A stretch of 64,000 bases of DNA from Calditrichaceae bacterium (lineage in GTDB: Bacteria > Calditrichota > Calditrichia > RBG-13-44-9 > J075), in assembly GCA_013360445.1 (NCBI GenBank), contig JABWBP010000037.1, forward strand, positions 18,425 through 82,424. The letters are read 5' to 3'. A model generated the notes under the pieces. The model searched no databases. It had not been told where the DNA came from and saw nothing but the letters and a program-made list of their open reading frames with translations. The position numbers and the translations under genes were made by a program. Below are positions 34,896 through 44,474 of this stretch, in pieces. The number at the start of each line of letters is the position of its first letter. Positions within the stretch are counted from its first letter, which is position 1.

Positions 34896-36818
34896 CTTCC
34901 GTCCTTCTAAGAGGGAATCCACCACCGTGGGATCGGCCAGGGTAGAGGTGTCGCCGATATGCTCCAAATCGTTCTCGGCGATTTTACGCAAGATGCGGCG
35001 CATGATTTTGCCGGAGCGGGTCTTGGGCAGGCCGGGGGTAAACTGGATCTTGTCCGGCACCGCATGGGGGCCGATCTGCTCCCGCACCGCCTTTGCAATC
35101 GCCTGGCTGATCGCTTCGCTGGGCTCCACCCCGGTCATCAGGGTAACGTAGGCATAAATCCCCTGCCCCTTAATGTCGTGCGGAAAGCCTACCACCGCTG
35201 CTTCTGCCACCCCTTCCGCTTTGCCAATCGCCCCCTCCACCTCCGCGGTGCCGATGCGGTGCCCGGAGACGTTCAGCACATCGTCCACCCGCCCGGTGAT
35301 CCAGTAATAGCCATCCTCGTCGCGCCGCGCCCCGTCGCCGGTGAGGTAGTAACCGGGGAAGCGCGCAAAATAGGTCTGCCGGAAGCGCTCGTGATCCCCA
35401 TACACTGTGCGCATCAGCGAGGGCCAGGCGCTCTTGATGGCCAGGTAGCCCTGCCCCGGCCCGGAGATTTCCTTGCCGGTTTCATCCAGCAGCACCGGCT
35501 CGATCCCGAAGAACGGCAGGGTGGCGGAGCCGGGTTTGGTGGGAATCGCTCCCGGCAGCGGCGTGAGCAGAATTCCCCCGGTCTCGGTTTGCCACCAGGT
35601 ATCTACAATCGGGCACTTCTCCCGCCCGATCACCCGGTAATACCACATCCACTCCGGCTCCTTGATGGTTTCTCCCACGGTGCCTAACAGGCGCAGGGAG
35701 GACAAATCGTGGCGGTTCGGCCAGCTATCTCCCTCCTTCATCAGCGCCCGCAAAGCGGTGGGAGCGGTGTAGAACTGGTTTACCCGGTGCTTTTCCACGA
35801 TCTGCCAGAAGCGCCCGTAATCCGGGTAGGTGGGAACTCCTTCATACATCATGGTAATGGCGCGGTTCGACATCGGCCCGTAAATGATGTAGGAATGCCC
35901 GGTAATCCAGCCGATATCCGCGGTGCACCAGTAAATATCCCCTTCATGGTAGTCAAAAATCTTCTCGTGAGTGAAGGAGGTGTAAACGATGTAGCCGCCG
36001 GTGGTGTGCAGCACCCCTTTGGGTTTGCCGGTGGAGCCGGAGGTGTAGAGGATGAACAGGGGGTCTTCGGCGTCCATCGGCTCCGCGGGGCAGACCGGGG
36101 CGGCGTTAGCCATCTCCTGGTGCCACCACAGGTCGCGCCCCGGTTGCATGTTCACCGCCTGGCCGGTGCGCTTTACCACGACCACCGTCTCGATGGATGG
36201 GGTAGCCTGCAATGCTTTGTCGGCGTTGGTTTTCATGGGGATGTCGTTCTTGGCGCCCCGCATCCCGGTGTCCTGGGTGATGAGCAGCTTGCAGGCGGAG
36301 TCGTTGATGCGGTCGCGCAGGGATTCGGCGCTGAAAGCTCCGAAGACGATGGAGTGCACCGCCCCAATGCGGGCGCAGGCCAGCATGGCGAAGGCCAGCT
36401 CCGGCACCATCTGCAAGTAGATGCACACCCGGTCGCCTTTCCCCACTCCCCGGCTTTTCAGCACGTTGGCGAACTTCTGCACTTCCGCCAGCACCTCCGC
36501 GTAGGTAAAATGGCGGTGTTCGCCGGGATCGTTGCCTTCCCAGATGATGGCGGTTTTATCGCCGTGCCCGGCTTCTACGTGGCGGTCCAAACAATTGTAG
36601 CAGGCGTTGAGCTTGCCTCCCTTGAACCAGGCCACCCGGGCATGCATAAAATCGTATTCCCGAACCGAATTCCATTTCTCGAACCAGTGGATGCGTTCGG
36701 CGACTTCGCTCCAAAAATCCTCCGGCTGCTCGATGGACTTGTGATACGCAGCCCGATATTGCTCTAAAGAATTGATATGCGCTCTCTCTGAAAAACCGGG
36801 GTGAGGATGAAATATCAT
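34893..36818 (-). CDS. acs: Acetyl-CoA synthetase (AMP-forming)
   Basis: 641 residues from ATG 36818, where AAGGAGG lies 7 nt upstream. It has the ANL-family P-loop [15 protein letters not shown] near 245, the ADP-binding motif WQTETGG near 390, [18 protein letters not shown] near 475 and the C-terminal lysine in RSGKIMRR near 585, the usual acetylation site. It makes acetyl-CoA from acetate, ATP and CoA in the cytoplasm. A palindromic element overlaps the last codon and the stop, and probably serves as terminator. Both neighbours are separate units. Confidence 0.97.
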   Translation of the reverse strand: MIFHPHPGFSERAHINSLEQYRAAYHKSIEQPEDFWSEVAERIHWFEKWNSVREYDFMHARVAWFKGGKLNACYNCLDRHVEAGHGDKTAIIWEGNDPGEHRHFTYAEVLAEVQKFANVLKSRGVGKGDRVCIYLQMVPELAFAMLACARIGAVHSIVFGAFSAESLRDRINDSACKLLITQDTGMRGAKNDIPMKTNADKALQATPSIETVVVVKRTGQAVNMQPGRDLWWHQEMANAAPVCPAEPMDAEDPLFILYTSGSTGKPKGVLHTTGGYIVYTSFTHEKIFDYHEGDIYWCTADIGWITGHSYIIYGPMSNRAITMMYEGVPTYPDYGRFWQIVEKHRVNQFYTAPTALRALMKEGDSWPNRHDLSSLRLLGTVGETIKEPEWMWYYRVIGREKCPIVDTWWQTETGGILLTPLPGAIPTKPGSATLPFFGIEPVLLDETGKEISGPGQGYLAIKSAWPSLMRTVYGDHERFRQTYFARFPGYYLTGDGARRDEDGYYWITGRVDDVLNVSGHRIGTAEVEGAIGKAEGVAEAAVVGFPHDIKGQGIYAYVTLMTGVEPSEAISQAIAKAVREQIGPHAVPDKIQFTPGLPKTRSGKIMRRILRKIAENDLEHIGDTSTLADPTVVDSLLEGRK

Positions 36819-37202
36819 AACTGTTTCCTCCTTGTCTTGAATTAGTGATTTATGATTATCGGATGCTGATTTACGTTTCACGCCAGACAGTTACGGATAA
36901 AATCGCCCGGCGGGGAGATGCTTTCCCGCTGACCAACTCGGGTAATTTGGAAAATATAAAACAAAGTTGCCCATGATGTGAGCGTGATTTCATTTTCCGA
37001 TTTCAAGAATTTCTCTTTCAAAGAAAGAATTTATTCAGTTGCGTACAATATATATTTTTGCCAAAATTCAATGTGATGAAGTTTCGCGAACTTTGAAAGG
37101 TCTTGCGGAATGGCGGCGTCATGAGTTGCTCACCATTTTCATCATTATTCTGTGTTCTGTACCAAATCACCATCTTTCTCACTTACCAAGAGGAGCGTTA
37201 TA
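36819..37202. other. Divergent intergenic region between acs and the RRM gene
   Basis: 384 bp with AT-rich stretches (for example ACAATATATATTTTT around 37045) that could hold promoters in both directions. A hairpin AAGAATTTCTCTTTCAAAGAAAG-like segment lies near 37003-37028 with partial pairing. I see no gene, RNA or repeat of the intergenic families here, which is unusual for this window. Confidence 0.45.
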
Positions 37203-37523
37203 ATGAATCTGTATGTTGGCAATCTCGCGCGTGAAGTTACCGAGGATGATCTCCGCCAGGCTTTCGAGGCTTACGGTGAAGTCAGTTCCGTTGCGCTGAT
37301 CAAGGATAAATTCAGCGGTGAGCCCCGGGGATTCGGATTTGTAGAAATGCCGGCGAAGGATCAAGCCATTGCCGCCATCAACGGCCTCAACGGCCAGGAG
37401 TTGAAAGGGCGTGCGCTGGTCGTTAACGAGGCGCGGCCGCGCGAAGAACGGCGGCGCGGCGGCGGAGGCGGGGGTGACCGCGACCGCAGAAAAGGCGGCG
37501 GAGGTGGTCGCCGTTCGTGGTAA
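37203..37523 (+). CDS. RNA-recognition-motif (RRM) protein with Gly/Arg-rich tail
   Basis: 106 residues from ATG 37203, preceded by AGAGGAG. RNP2 is LYVGNLA at residues 3-9 and RNP1 is RGFGFVEM near 43-50; the RRM ends near residue 80. The tail is an arginine/glycine-rich stretch (RRRGGGGGGDRDRRKGGGGG). Such small bacterial RRM proteins bind RNA, often under cold stress. The gene has its own leader of unknown length. A GC-rich hairpin-like stretch after the stop (AAGAGCGGTAAGAGCGGCGG..., 37558-37600) may end it. Confidence 0.93.
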   Translation: MNLYVGNLAREVTEDDLRQAFEAYGEVSSVALIKDKFSGEPRGFGFVEMPAKDQAIAAINGLNGQELKGRALVVNEARPREERRRGGGGGGDRDRRKGGGGGRRSW

Positions 37524-37717
37524 GCTCACCGAATCGGCAGCGTTTTATTCGATACTGAAGAGCGGTAAGAGCGGCGGCGGAATCGCATCGCCGCTCTTGC
37601 CGATTCAACGCAGGATTACTGAGCGCATGGTTACGAGTGCGAGAGAGAGCTTACACTGCTTCATCCCCACTTTTCCCAAAGCCGGGCAACTCTCCTTCTC
37701 CAAAATGCTTCATTTCC

Positions 37718-38953
37718 CTAAAACAGCTCCGCTATCTCCACCGCGCACAAATACCCGAACAATAGCAGGGAAACCGTTAGCAGCAGGTTGATATACCAGC
37801 GGTTTCGTAACTCCCCCACCCAGTCGCGGCGATTGTTCATGTACAGCAGCGCCAGGGCTAAAAAGGGCATGAAAAACGCGCTGGTGATGGAATAGATGAC
37901 CACCAGCCAGACCGGTTTTTTGAATAACAGCAGCAGCACCGGCGGAAATGCGAGGTAGAGCAGGTAGCCTTTGTAATACCAGGAGCCGGAGCCGGCCTCC
38001 GCCGGCCTGGAGGAGGTTTTCTTACCTCTCCGAAGCTGCATGAAATCCGCAAACAGGTAGGGAATTCCCTGCCACACCCCCAACAGGGAAGTAAAAACCG
38101 CTCCCCAGAACCCTATTAAGAAAGCCCACTTTCCCGGCGCGCCCAGCACCGTTTCCATACGGTTGGCCAGCGCCAGGGCCATTTGATTTTGTTCGGTAAT
38201 CATGTCCGGGTGGAGACCGGCGGAGACGATGATCATCGCCGCCCCGAACAGGCCGGTGAGCAGGTAGGCAGTTCCCAGGTCGAAGATTACCGGGCGGTGA
38301 AAGGAGCGCCCCTCCCACTTCTTCTCCCGGATCCAATAACTGTAATTCAACAGGGTGACGCTGCCGCCCACCCCGCCGATCACCCCCAAAATGAATTTGC
38401 CGGAACCTTTCGGGATGTTAGGAGTCGCCAGCGCCGGCAGCAGCGCGGCCCAATCCGGCTTTATCCAGGCGGCGCAGGCCAGGATGGTCACGAACATCAG
38501 CGCGATGAACCCTTTCATCAGCGCTTCGAATAAGCGGTACCGCCCCAGGAAGATCAACACCACCGCCGCCAGGGAGTGAATCGCCCCCCAGGCAATCAGC
38601 GGGAGTTGGGGAAACATGGCGTGCGCCGCCAGCCCGCAGGCCGCGATCAACGCCGCCGCCACGATAAAAGACCATAAGACCAGGTAAATAATGAACCCTG
38701 ACGATACCCCCGCTCCCAATTTATCTGCCCAGCCCTCTAACAGGGTTTCCCCGGTGGCAAGCTGCCAGCGCGCAATCCCTTCGTTCAAGACGAATTTGAT
38801 CACCGCCCCGAAAATCGCCGCCCAGAGAATTGCCTCGCCGTATTTTGCCCCCGCCACTGCGGCGGCGATCATGTCCCCTGCTCCCACCCCGGTCGCCGCC
38901 ACCGCCGCGCCGGGACCAATCATTTTCAGGTTCTCGCGCAGGTTTCTTTTCAT
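37718..38953 (-). CDS. Divergent Nramp-family membrane transporter
   Basis: 411 residues, about eleven hydrophobic helices. The start IGPGAAVAATGVGAGDM and AGAKYG align with helix 1 of Nramp metal transporters, but the metal-binding DPGN is replaced (VGAGD), and in helix 6 the usual MPH is absent (GVIGGVGGSVTLLNY). This places it in a divergent Nramp-related group with a different or uncertain substrate. Helix order and length fit the family. No regulator or ribosome site of note is visible. It is the last gene before a different transcription block. Confidence 0.8.
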   Translation of the reverse strand: MKRNLRENLKMIGPGAAVAATGVGAGDMIAAAVAGAKYGEAILWAAIFGAVIKFVLNEGIARWQLATGETLLEGWADKLGAGVSSGFIIYLVLWSFIVAAALIAACGLAAHAMFPQLPLIAWGAIHSLAAVVLIFLGRYRLFEALMKGFIALMFVTILACAAWIKPDWAALLPALATPNIPKGSGKFILGVIGGVGGSVTLLNYSYWIREKKWEGRSFHRPVIFDLGTAYLLTGLFGAAMIIVSAGLHPDMITEQNQMALALANRMETVLGAPGKWAFLIGFWGAVFTSLLGVWQGIPYLFADFMQLRRGKKTSSRPAEAGSGSWYYKGYLLYLAFPPVLLLLFKKPVWLVVIYSITSAFFMPFLALALLYMNNRRDWVGELRNRWYINLLLTVSLLLFGYLCAVEIAELF

Positions 38954-39000
38954 ACCGATCTATGATGTTAACCACCCATCTGCCGCCGGGTGGTGTCCTA

Positions 39001-39040
39001 AAACCCAAACACTATAACACGAAAACACTCGAACACCTCA
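39001..39040. repeat. Octad array (ACACTATA type)
   Basis: ACACTATA, ACACGAAA, ACACTCGA, ACACCTCA follow in exact 8-nt steps and reach into the stop codon (39038) of the transglycosylase gene. Confidence 0.7.
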
Positions 39041-40171
39041 ATACAAATTTATCCGCTGAATTACTTTTTGGAGATAGTCGCGGGTTTCCCAATAGGGGAG
39101 GTTGTAGAGCAAGTGCTGGTATAAGCGCGGCGGGGTCATGGCGTTGATTGCCGGGATGGCCGCGCCGACGTTGCGCCCCCCGCCGAAAGCCCGGGCCACG
39201 TTGTAAGGGCCGGTGTTGTATCCCGCGGTCATTACGTACTGGCGTTTTTGCGCCTCCCCCACCGCCCCGAAATAGTGATACTCCAATTTGTGCAGATAAA
39301 CAGTCCCTAATTCGATATTGGCCTGGGGATCGAAGAGCAGCGCCGGGGAAGGCTCTCCCCGCCCGCCTAAGAATTCGTAGGCCTCTTTTCCCCCGGAGAA
39401 GGGAACTAACTGCATCAATCCGTAGGCGTGGCCGACGCCCCCGCCGGAGCGCCGGAAGGTGGAGATCGCCCGGGGATTGAAAGAGGATTCGGTGTGGATC
39501 ACCGCCATTACCAATTTGGGATTCACGTTGTATTTTCGGGCAAACTCCCGCACCAGGGGGGCCACCCGCTGCGCCCGGGCGCGCAGGTGATCCTGGCGGA
39601 AGGGGATGGTGATGTCCATCTTCTCGTAGGTACGCCCGTTGGGGGCGAGGTGGGAGCGAACTTCCAGGTAGCCGGGGGGAATGCGGCCGGCGTTGGGGTC
39701 GATTTCCAACTGGTTCTCCAGGATGGGGGGTTCGTTCGGGCGCGCCCGTTCGCGCAGTAACTGGTGCAGCATGGCAATGGCGCGCTGCTGCAGCACTCCG
39801 GGGTCCTCCCCTTTCTCGCCCAATATTTCGATTTTCAAATTGCCGTTCTCGAAATCCGCCTGGAAACGGCTGCTCTCGTTCTCCCCGTAGCCCACCCAAA
39901 CCCGCACGTCGGAGAATTTCAGATCCTGCCATTTCTTTTTCACCGCTTCCACGTGGGCGTTCCAGGCCGCGGATTCCCGCTCGACCATATCCTGCCAGTG
40001 GAGCCGCTCCGCTTCCCGTTGTTTGTCCCAGGCTTCCTTTTCCCGCCGGTTGCGCTCCTCCCAGCGATTTTTCTCCCGCTGCCGTTGCTGCTCCCAGGTT
40101 TCCTGCTGCGCAAACATCGGTGCGGCAGCCCAGAAAACAGCCATGAGCAGAATACCCGCAAGTCTCATCAT
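39038..40171 (-). CDS. MltC-like lytic transglycosylase
   Basis: 377 residues. A signal peptide (LAGILLMAVFWAAAPMFA) is followed by a highly charged helical stretch (QRQREKNRWEERNRREKEAW, residues 25-70). Residues 70-190 resemble the MltC N-terminal domain, and 200-350 are an SLT goose-lysozyme-like domain with catalytic Glu in AVIHTESSFNPRA, then AYGLMQLVPFSGG and AGYNTGPYNVARAF. It cleaves between MurNAc and GlcNAc forming anhydro-MurNAc in the periplasm. GAGGGAAAG precedes the start. A second, Tat-type transglycosylase lies 250 nt upstream. Confidence 0.88.
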   Translation of the reverse strand: MMRLAGILLMAVFWAAAPMFAQQETWEQQRQREKNRWEERNRREKEAWDKQREAERLHWQDMVERESAAWNAHVEAVKKKWQDLKFSDVRVWVGYGENESSRFQADFENGNLKIEILGEKGEDPGVLQQRAIAMLHQLLRERARPNEPPILENQLEIDPNAGRIPPGYLEVRSHLAPNGRTYEKMDITIPFRQDHLRARAQRVAPLVREFARKYNVNPKLVMAVIHTESSFNPRAISTFRRSGGGVGHAYGLMQLVPFSGGKEAYEFLGGRGEPSPALLFDPQANIELGTVYLHKLEYHYFGAVGEAQKRQYVMTAGYNTGPYNVARAFGGGRNVGAAIPAINAMTPPRLYQHLLYNLPYWETRDYLQKVIQRINLY

Positions 40172-40224
40172 CCGCTTTCCCTCGAATTCTGATATACCAA
40201 TGGAACTTTCAATATTGTTATTTC

Positions 40225-40310
40225 GCCCTGTTGGGCTTGTATTTTATGATGATTGTTTTCCCCAGGGCGTTGCCCTGGGCTATTCTATAACGCCCCGTTG
40301 GGGCTTTGGG
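40225..40310. repeat. GC hairpin cluster (CCCAGGGC/GCCCTGGG, GCCCCGTTGGGGC)
   Basis: Three short GC hairpins in a row: GCCCTGTTGGGC, CCCAGGGCGTTGCCCTGGG and GCCCCGTTGGGGC, in the 250-bp gap between the two transglycosylase genes. It is a structured repeat or terminator. Confidence 0.65.
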
Positions 40311-40420
40311 TGAGAAAAAGCATCGGCACTGAAAAATTTACGGCAAGAAATTATTCTGCCGATCAATCATTCTGCTACAAAAAACCCTGGAACGATGGGG
40401 ATTGCACAAGCCCGCCCGGC

Positions 40421-41497
40421 TCAGGGCTGCGAAGCAATGGCCTCCAGTTTCAAGGTGATTTCGTAGTGATTGATCAACACGTGGCTCACGTAGGTGGCGG
40501 TTTCATCGAGGGAGGGGATTTTTCCGTACGGTTTGTACATCCCCTCGTCGGCGGTGCGGTACAGGCCGGCATTGTAACCGGCGGTGGCCGCCAGAATGTT
40601 GCCGTTGCGGGATTTCAAGCCCCCGGCCAGCATTCGCACCATGGTGTAAACCGGCTTTTTATAGCTGAAGCGCTCATCGAAATTCAAAATGAAGTTCAAA
40701 TCCGGGTCTGCGAATATGTCTCTTCCCTCGACGTTGGCAAGCAGGTAGGCGCGGAACTCATCTCTCGCCTGATTTATTTGTTCGTCGAACTGCTTTAAGC
40801 GGTTGAGGTAGGCCAGGTACTCCCCGGCTTCCCGGCGATAATCCGCCCGGTCCCCGGCGGCGAGGATTTGCAAGGTCTCTTCCAGGGTGAATTCTTTTGC
40901 GGGACGGTTTCCGCGCCGGTATTCGCCGCGCTCCCTGCGCAGTTGATAGTACTCATCGGCTTTCCCCCCTGCTTCCGGCAGCCGGTAAGGCGGCTGGCGG
41001 TGTTCCGGGCGGGTTCCGGCGCACAATATGCCGTGCTCCTGCGCGGTAGGCTGGATCACCTGGCAAATCCCCACCGCCAACGCGCGGGAGATCGCGAATT
41101 CATGGAAATAGGATTCTTTCATGATCTGCGCCGCTATCCAGGCCGGATCAAGGGGGTAAATGTGCTGACATTCGCGAACGGCCCGCAAAATCCAGTAGAT
41201 GATGTGGTAGATGCGTTTTTCCAGGTCCACTTCCCGGAAGGTTTTGCCCCATACCGGCATGGGTTGGTTGCTAAAATTGGCTTGCAGCACCTCCAGGGCG
41301 GCGCGGGTAAGGGCCTGGCGATAGTTTTTATCGGCGGTCTCCGAGGGGGGGAGGTAATCTCTGGGGATGATAAAATTCAAGGGGGCGCGGGCGCCGGAGC
41401 CGGTTTCCTGCCCGGCTAACAGTTGCGAAACGTCCGCGAGGGACAATAAAACCGCCCCGCTCAATCCTTTCAAAAAAATCCTGCGATTGGAATCCAT
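40421..41497 (-). CDS. Tat-exported lytic transglycosylase-like protein
   Basis: 358 residues. The N-terminus NRRIFLKGLSGAVLLSL matches the twin-arginine pattern, so the folded protein probably goes to the periplasm. The SLT-type fold shows AAQIMKESYFHEFAISRALA with the probable catalytic Glu near residue 128, then VGICQVIQPTAQEHG, and after a long insertion AATAGYNAGLYRT near 312. The roughly 130-residue insertion between the two halves of the active-site region is unusual for SLT domains. It may therefore have another substrate or partner. GGGAG precedes the start. Confidence 0.7.
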   Translation of the reverse strand: MDSNRRIFLKGLSGAVLLSLADVSQLLAGQETGSGARAPLNFIIPRDYLPPSETADKNYRQALTRAALEVLQANFSNQPMPVWGKTFREVDLEKRIYHIIYWILRAVRECQHIYPLDPAWIAAQIMKESYFHEFAISRALAVGICQVIQPTAQEHGILCAGTRPEHRQPPYRLPEAGGKADEYYQLRRERGEYRRGNRPAKEFTLEETLQILAAGDRADYRREAGEYLAYLNRLKQFDEQINQARDEFRAYLLANVEGRDIFADPDLNFILNFDERFSYKKPVYTMVRMLAGGLKSRNGNILAATAGYNAGLYRTADEGMYKPYGKIPSLDETATYVSHVLINHYEITLKLEAIASQP

Positions 41498-41598
41498 CGG
41501 CTTAGCTCCCGGGGATGAGGTGCGCTGATTTTTGGAATTCCAAATATCACAAAATTTTCAAGTGAAGCAAGGGCTAATAAATAAAATCGTTGTGATTT

Positions 41599-41671
41599 AG
41601 CTTTCAGCGATCAGCGTCGGTACTTTCAAAAACTTTTTAGCTGAAAGCTGAATGCTGATCGCTGAAAAAAA
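41599..41671 (-). terminator. Heptad array with opposing arms forming a terminator-like hairpin
   Basis: AGCTTTC, AGCGATC, AGCGTCGG (41599-41620) and the reverse arm TTAGCTG, AAAGCTG, AATGCTG, ATCGCTG (41637-41664), in exact 7-nt steps, then seven A. The arms pair. It lies 4 nt beyond the stop of the nucleotidyltransferase/kinase fusion gene, so it could terminate the exopolysaccharide locus. Confidence 0.65.
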
Positions 41672-41675
41672 GCGC

Positions 41676-43019
41676 TCAGGCGGATTGCAGGTGTTTTTCC
41701 ATGATCGCGCTGACCACCTGGCGCGCCAGCGCTTCCGGGGGACGGTCGGTGAGCACCTCTAACACCGGATAGGCGGCCAGGGCCTGGCGGTAAAACCCCT
41801 GGAATTGGCGGATTTGCCCGGCGTTCAACTGCGGCTTGCGGCGCACGATGGTATCCGGGTCGTTTTGCAGGTACACCACCCGGTCGGGGCGGGGATAAAA
41901 TCGGCAGACCAGCCCGCGCAGCCACTTGAACTGTTCTACCGGGCGGTCTTTGTAAATATATTTCAGGTCGTAGATGTAGCGGTCGCTCAGCACAATCGCC
42001 CCTTTGCGCAGGCGCGGGCGCACCTCGCGGAAGTAGCGATACCAGAATTCTAAATAAATGGCGAAGTAATAGAGCCAGCCCTGGATTTTGCCGCTGATGA
42101 GTTTTTTGAGCAGCAGGGGCAGGGAATGCTCTTTTTCCCGCCCTTGCAGCTTCTCCCGCAACCGGCCCAGCCAGTCTTCCTCCGGGGGAGTGAGGCGCAG
42201 CTTTTTGTAGAGGCGCATAAACGGGGAGCGGATTTGCCCCCACGGTCCCATGTACACGGTATAAAATTTGACCCCGCCGGCCTGCTCCAACTGCTGCTGC
42301 ACCGCCCGGATGATGGTGCTCTTGCCCGCCCCGTCCACTCCCATAAAGGCGAAGTGCACCCCCCGGCGGCGATGCAGTCGCTTGCGCAGGCGGCGGTGAT
42401 AGAACCAGCGCAGCCAGTTTGCCGGGGAGCGCAGCATCAGGGCGCGGCGAATTTCCCGGGCGGATTTTCCGGCCAATTTACGATCTTTGCTGAAGGTTTC
42501 CGGGCGGAGGATGAATTGCTCGAAGCAGTTCCAAATTTTCGGATGCGAAAGCCGCTGTTTCAAATACGCGAGGTCCGGCAGGGGGGCCAGAAGCGCTTTG
42601 ACCCGCGCAAGGTGTTTTTCCTGGAGATGGTTTTTACCGAGCAGGTTGTGATAAAACAGGTGCAACAACTCATCTTCCCGGGAGAGGATGGAATGCCCCT
42701 CGGGGGTTTTTCGCAAACGCCGCAGCGCCTCCGGCAGGGAGAGGTAAACCAGCCCCTCTTGAATAAAGGCGTAGTGAACGTCCACCAGGCGCAGATTTTC
42801 CCCGTCGAAGGCGGCCAGCACTTCCTTGCCGGGAATCCCGGTTTTGCGCGCGGCAAAACCCAGTTCTTGCGCCGCCGCGACAAATTTCCGGCGATGCTCC
42901 GGCCACACCAATATATCCAGCTCGTGCAACTGCGGGTCATCCAACACGGTGTCGCGCAGGAGCGAGTAGCGCACTCCTCGGTCGGCTAAATGCTTAATTA
43001 ACTCCCGGTAAATTACCAT
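41676..43019 (-). CDS. Nucleotidyltransferase-like domain fused to thymidylate-kinase-like P-loop kinase (exopolysaccharide locus)
   Basis: 447 residues. Residues 1-150 resemble the nucleotidyltransferase-like proteins of polysaccharide loci (YSLLRD, then LHELDILVWPEHRRKF and LVDVHYAF). Residues 225-445 are a thymidylate-kinase-like P-loop kinase: GVDGAGKST near 228, SDRYIYDLKYIYKDRP near 350 and YPRPDRVVYLQNDP. A true thymidylate kinase is only about 210 residues, so this is a fusion. It is the last gene of the locus. The acceptor is unknown; an activated sugar or a regulatory role is inference. The second kinase of this kind is at 49214-49873. Confidence 0.72.
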   Translation of the reverse strand: MVIYRELIKHLADRGVRYSLLRDTVLDDPQLHELDILVWPEHRRKFVAAAQELGFAARKTGIPGKEVLAAFDGENLRLVDVHYAFIQEGLVYLSLPEALRRLRKTPEGHSILSREDELLHLFYHNLLGKNHLQEKHLARVKALLAPLPDLAYLKQRLSHPKIWNCFEQFILRPETFSKDRKLAGKSAREIRRALMLRSPANWLRWFYHRRLRKRLHRRRGVHFAFMGVDGAGKSTIIRAVQQQLEQAGGVKFYTVYMGPWGQIRSPFMRLYKKLRLTPPEEDWLGRLREKLQGREKEHSLPLLLKKLISGKIQGWLYYFAIYLEFWYRYFREVRPRLRKGAIVLSDRYIYDLKYIYKDRPVEQFKWLRGLVCRFYPRPDRVVYLQNDPDTIVRRKPQLNAGQIRQFQGFYRQALAAYPVLEVLTDRPPEALARQVVSAIMEKHLQSA

Positions 43020-43067
43020 CCATCATCCTTCGTACATTTTCCAGATCAATTGTTGATCTCTCTCCTC

Positions 43068-43380
43068 ATTCCCCATTCTCCATTCACTATTCCCCATTCT
43101 CTATTCTCTATTCCCCATTCTCTATTCCCCATTCACTATTCCCCATTCTCTATTCTCTATTCCCCATTCTCTATTCCCCATTCACTACCCTTCGACAAGC
43201 TCAGGGCAAGTTTCTCTATTCCCCATTCACTACCCTTCGACAAGCTCAGGGCAAGTTTCTCCATTCCCCATTCACTATCCTTCATCGAAACAATAGTGAA
43301 TTCAGAATAGTGAATTCAGAATAGTGAATTCAGAATAGTGAATTCAGAATAGTGAATAGTGAAGGGTGAATGGTGAATGG
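43068..43380. repeat. Large heptad array, 17 exact forward units plus reverse arm, with two nested palindromes
   Basis: 43068-43186 is exactly 17 heptads starting ATT (ATTCCCC, ATTCTCC, ATTCACT, ATTCTCT). Palindromes CCCTTCGACAAGCTCAGGG lie at 43188-43206 and 43233-43251. From 43292 the opposite arm runs AATAGTG, AATTCAG, AATAGTG in 7-nt steps. The whole gap between the deacetylase and the kinase fusion gene is this array. Confidence 0.9.
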
Positions 43381-43397
43381 GAAGTGGTGAAATCTGC

Positions 43398-44408
43398 CTA
43401 CCCAAACACCCGCTCCCACTCCATGGCGTGAACCACTTCCGCAAGTTCCGGCACGGTGCGCACCCGCTCCAGGGCAAAGCGGTCGCTGCTGTGGCTCACG
43501 AACCCGTTGTTGGAAGTGCTGGAGCTGTCATAACCGGATTCGATGACGAATTCCCGGATTTGGGCGTTGAAATACTCGTACGGTCCGCTGTTGGGATAGG
43601 AAAAATGGCGGATCGGGGCGCCCAATTGCTCTTCCAACACTTTTTTCGATTCGGCGATTTCCCGCCGGGCGTCCTCCGGGTCGGCGTTGGGCAGGTTGAG
43701 ATGGGTGAGGGTATGGGAGCCGATCAGCATTCCCATCCGCGCCATTTGCCGCACCTGCTCCCAGGTGAGGACCAGGTTCTGCACTTCTTCCAGCAGGGCC
43801 GGTTCTCCCAACTGTTTGGAAAGCTGGCGGCGGATTTCCTCCCGCACCGCCCGGTCGTTGGATTTGATCAGGCGAACCAGCTCCCTGATCGCTTTCCAGC
43901 GCGAGGGGGCATCCGTTAAAGCGAATTCGGCCTGTTTCTCACCCAAGGTCAGCCGGAAGACGCCCTGGGTGGTTTTGAGAATCAAAAGGGTTACTTCCGA
44001 AAGCCAGAACCGCGATTCCCGGCCAATCGGCTCGGTGGTGATAAAGAAGGTTCCGCCGGCGGCATATTTTTTCAGGATCAGCGCCGCCTCTAAATTATCG
44101 GAATACCCGTCGTCAAAGGTGAACGCCACGCTGTTTTTGGGCAGGGGTCTGTTCTGGCGCAGGCAGTCCACGATCTCATCCAGGGAGATGACCCGGTATT
44201 TGCGGGCAAAATATTTGACCTGCTGCTCGAACTCCGCCGGGGAGAGGGCAATCGCCGGGGAAGTGTAAAAATTATCCTGCGGGGCCGCCAGGGCGTGGTA
44301 GCGCAGAATCGCCGCTTTGCGATTGGGGAAAAGGGTGCGGATTACCCCGTACACCCCGGCGCGGAGGAGCATCTTTTTGATCAACAGGGAGAGTTTTTGC
44401 TTGTTCAT
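43398..44408 (-). CDS. Polysaccharide deacetylase
   Basis: 336 residues from ATG 44408, which has AAGGA upstream; an in-frame TTG 30 nt earlier is unlikely. The NodB homology domain is visible: TFDDGYSDN near residue 100, SHTLTHLNL near 230 (metal-binding His), and HFSYPNSGPY near 285. It removes N- or O-acetyl groups from exopolysaccharide. There is no clear signal peptide, though a short hydrophobic segment follows the start. In the exopolysaccharide cluster it follows asnB by 65 nt, with palindromic terminator copy 2 between them. Confidence 0.9.
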   Translation of the reverse strand: MNKQKLSLLIKKMLLRAGVYGVIRTLFPNRKAAILRYHALAAPQDNFYTSPAIALSPAEFEQQVKYFARKYRVISLDEIVDCLRQNRPLPKNSVAFTFDDGYSDNLEAALILKKYAAGGTFFITTEPIGRESRFWLSEVTLLILKTTQGVFRLTLGEKQAEFALTDAPSRWKAIRELVRLIKSNDRAVREEIRRQLSKQLGEPALLEEVQNLVLTWEQVRQMARMGMLIGSHTLTHLNLPNADPEDARREIAESKKVLEEQLGAPIRHFSYPNSGPYEYFNAQIREFVIESGYDSSSTSNNGFVSHSSDRFALERVRTVPELAEVVHAMEWERVFG

Positions 44409-44437
44409 GTCCTTTCTCATCCTTGAATAATTCTCCA

Positions 44438-44474
44438 AAAGACCTCAAAGGTTTTGGAAACCTTTGAGGTCTTT
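44438..44474 (-). terminator. 37-bp palindromic terminator, family copy 2
   Basis: The same 17-bp arms as at 999-1035 (AAAGACCTCAAAGGTTT) with loop TGG. It overlaps the first two bases of the asnB stop-codon triplet and is followed on the minus strand by TTTT. Confidence 0.75.
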
